This document shows positions 1 to 4,775 of a DNA stretch of 9,761 nucleotides, piece after piece. The DNA is from Bacillota bacterium (lineage in GTDB: Bacteria > Bacillota > Clostridia > Acetivibrionales > DSM-1351): the NCBI GenBank assembly GCA_023412635.1, contig JAEYNI010000320.1, positions 1 to 9,761 on the forward strand, in the 5' to 3' direction. A program made the position numbers and the translations under genes. How positions within the stretch are numbered: position 1 is the first letter of the stretch; each line of letters begins with the position of its first letter. The notes beneath the pieces were generated by a model, which saw only the letters and a list, made by a program, of their open reading frames with translations, did no database searches and was not told the origin of the DNA.

Positions 1-313
1 CATCTACTACATCCACCACATAAGGATCATTTCTTAAAGTGGGAACAGGGCCGGTAAGTATTGAAAGTCCATCTCTCAGGATTAAAGATACCGGCATATA
101 GTCGTGCTTTTCTCCAACCGAACCAAAAATTCCTCTGGCCTGAACCTGATGAATGTTCTTATCGGCTGCTTCCAATGCTTTCTCACTGTAAACCACTGTT
201 CTGCGTTGTACGTCGGCTTTAATTATTGCAAAGGGAGATACATCGCTATATTTTTCTATTACCTCTTTCAGAGTCAGCTGGGCTTTATTTCTATTTGATA
301 ATTCCATTGCCAT
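1..313 (-). CDS. Conserved hypothetical protein, 5' part only (runs off the left edge)
   Basis: An open frame runs from ATG at 313 to the window edge, about 104 codons, beginning MAMELSNRNKAQLTLKEVIE and ending near PYVVDVVD at base 1. The start is chosen because AAGGAG lies 10 nt upstream; a second in-frame ATG at 307 is further from it. This SD overlaps the metK stop codon and the gap to metK is 14 bp, so the two genes are very probably cotranscribed and perhaps translationally coupled. The visible part has no signal peptide, membrane segment or catalytic motif. The segment around HDYMPVSLILRDG and LTGPVPTLRND looks like a soluble, well-conserved domain. I cannot assign a function. An N-terminal domain in front of a radical-SAM or other enzymatic core is possible, but nothing visible here proves it. 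Confidence 0.75.
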   Translation of the reverse strand, partial: MAMELSNRNKAQLTLKEVIEKYSDVSPFAIIKADVQRRTVVYSEKALEAADKNIHQVQARGIFGSVGEKHDYMPVSLILRDGLSILTGPVPTLRNDPYVVDVVD

Positions 314-327
314 GGATGCTGTTCTCC

Positions 328-1506
328 TTATAAGTACTTTTTGATAGCTTCGACTTTGTCTAGTCTTTCCCAGGGAAGATCAATATCAGTTCTTCCGAAA
401 TGGCCGTATGCTGCTGTTTGCTTGTAAATCGGCTTCCTTAAGTCCAGAGCATCAATTATCGCTGCAGGCCTTAAATCAAATTCCTTACCGATTATGTCAA
501 CGATTTTCTCATCTGAAAGCTTACCTGTGCCGAAGGTGTCAACTGAGATGGAAACAGGTCTGGCAACTCCTATTGCGTATGCAACTTCGATTTCCAGTTT
601 GTCTGCAACGCCGGCAGCTACAAGGTTTTTAGCTACCCATCTGGCAGCATAGGCTGCTGATCTGTCAACCTTTGTAGGGTCCTTTCCTGAAAAGGCTCCG
701 CCGCCATGTCTTCCAACACCGCCATATGTATCAACAATTATTTTTCTTCCTGTCAGACCTGCATCACCCTGAGGTCCTCCAATAACGAATCTTCCGGTAG
801 GATTGACAAAATACTTGGTTTGGTCATCAAGTAAATCAGCTGGTATTACTTCCTTAATTACATATTTGATAATGTCTTCTCTGATCTGCTGCAATGTTAC
901 CTCTTCACTATGCTGTGTTGAAATAACAACTGTATCTATTCTTTTAGCAATACCCTTGTCATCGAATTCAACAGTCACCTGAGATTTTCCGTCAGGCCTC
1001 AAATAGTCCAGAGTACCGTTTTTTCTTACTTCTGTCAGCCTTCTGGTCAGACGGTGAGCATATGAAATTGTTATGGGAAGATATTCAGGTGTTTCGTTGG
1101 TTGCGTACCCGAACATCATACCCTGATCTCCTGCACCTGTACCAAAGTCTTCATTTGAGTTACTGACCTTTGACTCATAAGCCTTGTCAACACCAAGTGC
1201 GATATCGGCCGACTGTTCATCAATTGAAGTCAAAACCGCAATTGAATCAGCCTCAAAGCCATCTGCATTTTTTGTATAACCTATTTCTCTGATCGTATTT
1301 CTTATAATTTTTGGTATATCAACATATGCATTAGTTGATATTTCACCTACTACTAAAGCCAATCCTGTTGCGACTGTTGTTTCAGCAGCTACTCTTGAAT
1401 ATGGATCCTGCTCTATTAATGCATCCAGTATTGCATCTGATATCTGATCGCATATTTTATCCGGATGTCCTTCCGTTACTGATTCTGAAGTAAATAATCT
1501 AGCCAT
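328..1506 (-). CDS. metK: S-adenosylmethionine synthase (methionine adenosyltransferase)
   Basis: This cytoplasmic enzyme makes SAM from methionine and ATP, releasing phosphate and pyrophosphate. The 392-residue length is normal for bacterial MetK. The N-terminus has the family motif TEGHPDKICDQISDAILDA (about residues 11-29), which includes the catalytic His14 and metal-binding Asp16. Signature 1, GAGDQGMMFGYA, is at about 124-135. Signature 2, GGGAFSGKD, is at about 268-276, followed by PTKVDRSAAYAARW. No key residue appears to be missing. The start is ATG at 1506, with AAAGGAG about 9 nt upstream. The next gene (1-313) begins 14 bp after the stop. Upstream is a 395-bp gap with candidate promoters but no S-box-like sequence, so SAM-riboswitch control is not supported. 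Confidence 0.98.
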   Translation of the reverse strand: MARLFTSESVTEGHPDKICDQISDAILDALIEQDPYSRVAAETTVATGLALVVGEISTNAYVDIPKIIRNTIREIGYTKNADGFEADSIAVLTSIDEQSADIALGVDKAYESKVSNSNEDFGTGAGDQGMMFGYATNETPEYLPITISYAHRLTRRLTEVRKNGTLDYLRPDGKSQVTVEFDDKGIAKRIDTVVISTQHSEEVTLQQIREDIIKYVIKEVIPADLLDDQTKYFVNPTGRFVIGGPQGDAGLTGRKIIVDTYGGVGRHGGGAFSGKDPTKVDRSAAYAARWVAKNLVAAGVADKLEIEVAYAIGVARPVSISVDTFGTGKLSDEKIVDIIGKEFDLRPAAIIDALDLRKPIYKQTAAYGHFGRTDIDLPWERLDKVEAIKKYL

Positions 1507-1901
1507 AAATTTTATTCTCCTTTTAAATAGATTTTATTAATAAGGCAGAATCAATCCTCTTAATCAATTCCGTCTTTGCCACTCGATTACTTTACCGATT
1601 ACGGTACCAATAATAATAATGAGTATTGTGGGATAATCATATCTACTCGCCCTTCACGCTGCAAGTTAAAATATACTATTCCGATATGTTTATTTTATTC
1701 TCATGTATTTTGCATTACAATGGAGTAAATTTTGATAATTGGTAGACTATATTTAGATTCATTGTCTCGCATTCTTTATTTTTACCGGACATATCAACAT
1801 AAAAGTGGATAAAACAACTCTCCTTTTTTATATTTACCGAAAGCTCAACTCAAAAGCTGGTTTAAATCATATTCCATTATTAATGATCACTTACAAACAT
1901 A
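1507..1901. other. Gene-free stretch upstream of metK
   Basis: These 395 bp separate the stop of the receiver gene from the metK start. I find no gene with a start, an SD and a credible protein. The stretch holds two candidate minus-strand promoters (listed separately) and an imperfect stem-loop just before metK (arms around 1543-1555 and 1561-1579, including a 9-bp stem with three G-U pairs). It also has a run of four ATT/AAT triplets at 1609-1620. One short minus-strand frame across that run reads DYPTILIIIIGTVIGKVIEW and then stops. It has no start codon or SD and may be a gene remnant or chance. Confidence 0.6.
1692..1720 (-). promoter_or_regulatory. Candidate sigma-A promoter for metK
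   Basis: On the minus strand, TTGTAA (1720-1715) and TAAAAT (1697-1692) are separated by 17 bp. This matches the -35 box at 4 of 6 and the -10 box at 5 of 6. Transcription would start near 1685 and leave a leader of about 180 nt before metK. A second candidate, TTGCAG-17-TATGAT (1664-1636), lies closer and would give a leader of about 125 nt. In AT-rich DNA such matches are frequent, so either or neither may be used. Confidence 0.4.
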
Positions 1902-1910
1902 TTATATGTT
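1896..1910. repeat. AT-rich palindrome across the receiver gene stop codon
   Basis: AACATAT and ATATGTT flank a single central base in a perfect inverted repeat that overlaps the stop codon at 1902-1904. It is too AT-rich, has too short a loop and has no following T-run, so I do not call it a terminator. Read-through from the receiver gene toward metK cannot be excluded. Confidence 0.4.
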
Positions 1911-2276
1911 GCGGTTAACTATATTTTTTACAAGGATGGCCAATTGATGAAGGTTTTCCTTAAGCAAGTATGCACAACAGCTGTTTTTCATGGCAAACTT
2001 TATAGTTTCAGGAGATACATCCTCGGAAACTATGATGAACGGTGTTTTTGGAGCCAGTTCATTCCGTGTAAACAAAGCTTGAATTGCATTAAAATGAGGT
2101 GTTGAATTATCAGATAGGATAATATCAAACCTGCTAAGGCCTAAAGCCTGCCTCATGGCATCTTCACTACACACATACAGACTTTCAACCTCAAATCCAC
2201 CTCTTTTTAACTCAAGGACATTCAAATCTGCTATATATTTAAACTCTTCAATTATTAAGACTTTTATTTTCTGCAT
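1902..2276 (-). CDS. Stand-alone response regulator receiver protein (CheY-like)
   Basis: This protein of 124 residues is a single receiver domain with no output domain. Predicted phosphoacceptor Asp56 lies in FDIILSDNSTP, the switch Ser84 in PFIIVSEDV, and the conserved Lys106 in CAYLLKENL. The usual N-terminal acidic pair (Asp-Asp or Glu-Asp) is Glu10-Glu11 here (VLIIEEFK), so magnesium binding may be altered but not necessarily lost. ATG at 2276 is chosen because GGAGG lies 5 nt upstream. The frame stays open to 2417, but that extension lies inside a highly structured leader and has no SD. The gene is divergent from a histidine kinase, so it may be an alternative phosphoryl acceptor for that kinase (inference). 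Expression is probably controlled through the leader described separately. Confidence 0.85.
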   Translation of the reverse strand: MQKIKVLIIEEFKYIADLNVLELKRGGFEVESLYVCSEDAMRQALGLSRFDIILSDNSTPHFNAIQALFTRNELAPKTPFIIVSEDVSPETIKFAMKNSCCAYLLKENLHQLAILVKNIVNRNI

Positions 2277-2290
2277 ATTAACCTCCATGA

Positions 2291-2350
2291 GCCGTAATAG
2301 CGGCCACAAATAGTAATGAAATTTGTCTGCTCCCATATCCGCTATCAGGC
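2291..2350 (-). repeat. Hairpin H2 of the leader, directly upstream of the SD
   Basis: On the minus strand the arm GCCTGATAGCGG (2350-2339) pairs with CCGCTATTACGGC (2303-2291). This gives 12 base pairs with one G-U pair and one bulged C. Inside it, ACAAAT (2326-2321) and ATTTGT (2311-2306) form a 6-bp inner stem with a 9-nt loop. H2 is nested inside the helix that pairs the SD with the anti-SD (2277-2286 with 2358-2367), so the two together form one extended stem of more than 20 base pairs. Confidence 0.65.
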
Positions 2351-2367
2351 GAATAAAGGAGGTTAAT

Positions 2368-2451
2368 TGGCCATGTGCGCTTTCAAAGTATTCGCTCAAA
2401 CTCATTATTTCAATCAAGTACTATAGATACTTTGAATATGTCGCGCGGCCA
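2368..2451 (-). repeat. Long stem H3 of the leader
   Basis: On the minus strand TTCAAAGTAT (2436-2427) pairs perfectly with ATACTTTGAA (2391-2382). Outside it, GCGC (2446-2443) pairs with GCGC (2380-2377), and TGGCC (2451-2447) pairs with GGCCA (2372-2368). That makes 19 base pairs in all, interrupted by a small internal loop and a 4-nt bulge, with a 35-nt apical segment. It ends at 2368, one base from the start of the anti-SD strand at 2367. Confidence 0.6.
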
Positions 2452-2460
2452 TAAATTCAT

Positions 2461-2507
2461 AGGTTAGTTTGGAAGACGAGCATTAGCGAAGTCTTTCAAA
2501 CTAACCT
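2461..2507. repeat. Hairpin H1: 17-bp inverted repeat with 13-nt loop
   Basis: AGGTTAGTTTGGAAGAC (2461-2477) and GTCTTTCAAACTAACCT (2491-2507) are inverted repeats, complete apart from one mismatch that becomes a G-U pair when read as RNA. The loop is GAGCATTAGCGAA on the plus strand. No T-run follows on either strand, so it is not a classical intrinsic terminator. It lies within the predicted leader of the receiver gene. Its outer arm carries GGAGGTTAG, which resembles the receiver gene's own SD region. It could also be a REP-like element. Confidence 0.8.
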
Positions 2508-2532
2508 CCGGGTCAGACAATTTGTCAATTAT

Positions 2533-2561
2533 ATTATAAATTTTCCATTTTTAACTGCCAA
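2533..2561 (-). promoter_or_regulatory. Sigma-A promoter for the receiver gene leader
   Basis: On the minus strand TTGGCA (2561-2556) and a perfect TATAAT (2538-2533) are separated by 17 bp. This is the best promoter match in the window. Transcription would begin near 2526 and produce a leader of about 250 nt before the receiver start at 2276. It is divergent from the kinase promoter at 2679-2708, with about 117 bp between the two -35 boxes. Confidence 0.7.
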
Positions 2562-2630
2562 CAAGACTAAATTTAGAATTTAAGTGGTTTATATTTATGT
2601 ATTATCATTTGAAAGTTGACTTTACTAAGC

Positions 2631-2730
2631 AACATACCATTATACTTATAAAACAAATATTTTTAGTATGTTTTATAATTGACAAACCCTAGTAAAAAAT
2701 TGTATACTTTACATATATTTATAGTATGTT
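2631..2730 (+). repeat. Three copies of a TRGTATGTT motif around the kinase promoter
   Basis: TAGTATGTT occurs at 2664-2672 and again at 2722-2730, both within a longer similar context that ends in AATTG. An inverted copy, TGGTATGTT on the minus strand, is at 2631-2639. One direct copy lies just upstream of the -35 box and the other just after the predicted transcription start. Direct repeats placed like this are typical operators. The neighbouring AraC-type regulator is an obvious candidate binder, but that is inference and the DNA is AT-rich. Confidence 0.4.
2679..2708 (+). promoter_or_regulatory. Sigma-A promoter for the histidine kinase gene
   Basis: A perfect TTGACA -35 box (2679-2684) is followed after 18 bp by TATACT (2703-2708), so transcription should start near 2715. 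The TTG at 2679 that opens the longest frame of the kinase is therefore the -35 box and not a translation start. Direct repeats of TAGTATGTT flank the promoter. Confidence 0.65.
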
Positions 2731-2765
2731 ATAAATTGTTACCCTTGAAAATTAATCGTTTTGGA

Positions 2766-3542
2766 GTGATTGCTATAAATAATAAAATAACAGATTTTAA
2801 AAATCCGAATACTATAGACTTTCAGGAAATGGCGAACAAGCTTCAAATATCAAATAATGAGCTGCATGCTTTCAATTATACCATTTCACATGAAATTAAG
2901 GCTCCGGTCCGAGCTATTGACGGCTATGCCAGAATTTTCATTGAGGATTATAAAAATACCGTTAACAGAGAGGGTATCGAGCTTATTCAGAACATCAGGG
3001 ACATATGCGGTGATACTTTAATTTTAATAAACAAGCTTTTGGAATATACCAGGTTTACTGATTTTAACCCCATACTGGAAGCATTGGACTTAAAGGAATT
3101 GATTAAAGCTGTTTTCGATGAGCTTGTAATCGGTTATTCGAAAAATCAGCAGATAATTTTAAAGATTGAAGACAATATACCCTTTATTTTAGCTGATAAA
3201 GTATTAATGAAGCAGGTAATAACAAATATAATTTCAAATTCCTTAAAATTCACCAGAAATGTGAACGTTGGAGTAATTTCGGTAGGCTACATCTTTGAAA
3301 ATAATGAGAATTGTTTTTACATAAAGGATAACGGTGTTGGTTTTGATATGAAGTTTTCGGAAAATCTTTTCGGTATGTTCCAGCGTATGCATTCAATAAA
3401 TGATTTTGAAGGCAGCGGAGTAGGTCTTGCAATCGTTAAAAAAATTATTGAAAAATTCGGAGGAAGAGTCTGGATTACTGGTGAGGTTGGAAAAGGTGCA
3501 TGTGTATTCTTTACCATAAGTCAAGATAATATATTAAAATAG
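2766..3542 (+). CDS. Sensorless cytoplasmic histidine kinase
   Basis: A two-component kinase of about 258 residues reduced to its transmitter. Numbered from GTG 2766, the H-box is FNYTISHEIKAPVRAIDGY with phosphoacceptor His42. The N-box is QVITNIISNSLKFT (about 151-164), the G1 box DNGVGFD (about 188-194), the F box LFGMFQRMH (about 201-209) and the G2 box GSGVGLAIV (about 216-224). No transmembrane segment or PAS/GAF domain is visible, so the input must come from a partner or a cytoplasmic signal. The H-box resembles phytochrome-type kinases. The start is uncertain. GTG 2766 has no SD. GGAG at 2763-2766 is well spaced only for an ATA at 2775. ATG 2829 gives a shorter protein that keeps every motif. 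The AraC-type regulator follows 51 bp later and is the likely partner. Confidence 0.85.
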   Translation: MIAINNKITDFKNPNTIDFQEMANKLQISNNELHAFNYTISHEIKAPVRAIDGYARIFIEDYKNTVNREGIELIQNIRDICGDTLILINKLLEYTRFTDFNPILEALDLKELIKAVFDELVIGYSKNQQIILKIEDNIPFILADKVLMKQVITNIISNSLKFTRNVNVGVISVGYIFENNENCFYIKDNGVGFDMKFSENLFGMFQRMHSINDFEGSGVGLAIVKKIIEKFGGRVWITGEVGKGACVFFTISQDNILK

Positions 3543-3560
3543 TCTTTTCATTACTATTTG

Positions 3561-3580
3561 TGTACGCGCTGGTGCGTGTA
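3561..3580 (+). repeat. Small intercistronic hairpin before the AraC regulator
   Basis: TGTACGC and GCGTGTA form a 7-bp stem with two G-U pairs and a 6-nt loop, ending three bases before the SD (3584-3588) of the next gene. No T-run follows, so it is not a terminator. It might influence mRNA stability or translation between kinase and regulator. It could be chance. Confidence 0.35.
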
Positions 3581-3593
3581 GATGGGAGATAAT

Positions 3594-4688
3594 ATGTATA
3601 AAACTTTAATTGTTGACGACCGGGATATTTTTATTTTGGAAATGGAGCGTTTGAAAGTATGGGGTGAGATATCGGGTTTCGAAATTGCTGGAAAAGCCAA
3701 TAATGGCAGCCAGGCAATTGATTTACTTAAAAAGAACAAATATGACCTTGTTTTGACTGACATTAGAATGCCAATAATCGACGGGCTTCAGCTCTTAAGA
3801 GAAATAAAGAAAGATAACTTATGCTCATGTGTGGTTATTATCAGTGAATACAGTGAATTTAATTATGCCAGGCAAGGAATAGTACTTGGGGCTTTCGATT
3901 ACCTTGTAAAACCTGCGTCTGAAGAAAGCCTGCTTCAGGTTTTGCATAGAGCTTTCAGCTTTTTAAACGAAAATCAGAACCATAGATTACGCTCCGGCTT
4001 GAATTCAAATAACAATGACTGGGTATACCCTACCGCTGAGGAAAAGAATATTTTTTACTATATTAAAAGCAAGGATTTTTCTGCTGTTCAATTGTTCAGC
4101 CTTACGGTTGATAATCTATACCTGGCCTTATCTGATAACATTATTAAGGCAGATATTATTATTAAAAAGCTATATCACAATCTTATAAAAGCAGTTTATG
4201 AAGAATTCAAATGGCTTAGTAATTTTATTGGAATCAATTATTTCGAAGAAGTGGATTTTTTACATGAGGGTAAAACGGATACCTTTAAAGAGTTTTACCT
4301 GAGAAAAATAGATCATTTAATCCGGTTCATTATTAAATTTCAGCCGGATACACAGGACGAAAATATTCGTAACATCTGCGATTTCATACTGAATAATCCT
4401 GAAAATGATCTGAAACTAAAAGTAATCGCCGAAAAATTCTTCATTAACAATACATATTTGAGCAATTCGTTCCCCGCCAAAACAGGTATTCATTTTAATG
4501 ATTATGTTACCATGGTTAAGCTGACACGTGCAGAATATCTCATTAAAAGTACAAATCTAAAAACCTATGAAATAGGTTATCAGATAGGCTATCGTGATAT
4601 AAATTATTTTATGAAGCAGTTTAAAAAGTTGTACGGATTAAGTCCTTCCGAATTACGTAATACTGACTATTCCGATTACCAGATTTGA
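3594..4688 (+). CDS. Response regulator, receiver plus AraC-type DNA-binding domain (YesN family)
   Basis: A transcription factor of 364 residues. The N-terminal receiver (about 1-120) is intact: acidic pair Asp8-Asp9 in LIVDDRD, phosphoacceptor Asp56 in LVLTDIRMP, switch Ser84 in VVIISEYSEF and Lys106 in FDYLVKPAS. A linker of about 140 residues has no recognised domain. The C-terminal 100 residues form an AraC double helix-turn-helix, with the first recognition region around VIAEKFFINNTYLSNSF and the second around TYEIGYQIGYRDINYFMKQF, ending in the family motif YGLSPSELR. ATG 3594 is preferred over ATG 3582 because GGGAG lies 5 nt before it. The gene follows the kinase by 51 bp, so the two probably form a two-component pair in one transcript. 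Regulators of this type often control transporters or neighbouring genes. Confidence 0.93.
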   Translation: MYKTLIVDDRDIFILEMERLKVWGEISGFEIAGKANNGSQAIDLLKKNKYDLVLTDIRMPIIDGLQLLREIKKDNLCSCVVIISEYSEFNYARQGIVLGAFDYLVKPASEESLLQVLHRAFSFLNENQNHRLRSGLNSNNNDWVYPTAEEKNIFYYIKSKDFSAVQLFSLTVDNLYLALSDNIIKADIIIKKLYHNLIKAVYEEFKWLSNFIGINYFEEVDFLHEGKTDTFKEFYLRKIDHLIRFIIKFQPDTQDENIRNICDFILNNPENDLKLKVIAEKFFINNTYLSNSFPAKTGIHFNDYVTMVKLTRAEYLIKSTNLKTYEIGYQIGYRDINYFMKQFKKLYGLSPSELRNTDYSDYQI

Positions 4689-4694
4689 TTTATT

Positions 4695-4773
4695 CTCCTC
4701 CGTTGTTATTGTACCGTAAATTTTCATATGCTATTATTATGTAGTGAAGTGGATTATTCTGTAATCGGAGGAG
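4695..4773 (+). repeat. Inverted repeat pairing an anti-SD with the yibE/F Shine-Dalgarno sequence
   Basis: CTCCTCCG (4695-4702) is the exact reverse complement of CGGAGGAG (4766-4773), which is the ribosome binding site of the YibE/F gene. The loop is 63 nt. The anti-SD copy begins 7 nt after the stop of the AraC regulator and lies upstream of the predicted YibE/F promoter. It would therefore be present only in read-through transcripts from the two-component operon. Confidence 0.5.
4709..4737 (+). promoter_or_regulatory. Candidate extended -10 promoter for the YibE/F gene
   Basis: TTGTAC (4709-4714) and TATTAT (4732-4737) are 17 bp apart, and the -10 box is preceded by TGC, making an extended -10. 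Transcription would start near 4744 and give a short leader of about 32 nt. This leader excludes the anti-SD sequence at 4695-4702. Confidence 0.55.
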
Positions 4774-4775
4774 CT

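Larger units (their letters stand above)
2277..2526 (-). promoter_or_regulatory. Highly structured 5' leader RNA of the receiver gene, riboswitch-like, class unknown
   Basis: Read on the minus strand from the predicted transcription start (about 2526), the leader folds by hand into three adjacent structures. The first is hairpin H1 (2507-2461). Nine bases later comes a long stem H3 (2451-2368). This directly abuts a 10-bp helix pairing 2367-2358 with 2286-2277, which encloses a further hairpin H2 (2350-2291). The strand 2286-2277 is the complete SD plus spacer of the receiver gene, so translation should be blocked in this fold. An SD-like copy, GGAGGTTAG (2509-2501), could pair over 8 bp with the anti-SD instead. 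I do not recognise S-box, c-di-GMP, purine, TPP or T-box hallmarks. A structured mobile palindrome or a free small RNA are alternatives. Confidence 0.55.

Noticed and set aside
104..632. Plus-strand frames at 104-298 and 408-632
   Set aside because: Both are antisense to metK or to the downstream gene and have no SD or recognisable protein.
1755..1800. Small minus-strand frames (about 13-25 codons) upstream of metK
   Set aside because: They have no properly spaced SD and no recognisable product. An AAAGGAG at about 1820-1826 is too far from the ATGs.
2277..2417. In-frame 47-codon N-terminal extension of the receiver protein (start at 2417)
   Set aside because: There is no SD before ATG 2417, while ATG 2276 has GGAGG at 5 nt. 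The extension lies within the inverted-repeat-rich leader, so the open frame is probably incidental.
2461..2507. H1 as an intrinsic transcription terminator
   Set aside because: The stem is strong but no T-run follows on either strand, and it lies downstream of a strong promoter inside a leader.
2679..2765. TTG at 2679 as the start of the histidine kinase
   Set aside because: The TTG is part of a perfect TTGACA -35 box with TATACT 18 bp downstream, so it lies upstream of the transcript start.
4728..4775. Upstream ATG 4728 as the YibE/F start
   Set aside because: It lies within the predicted promoter and has no SD. ATG 4776 has a strong one.
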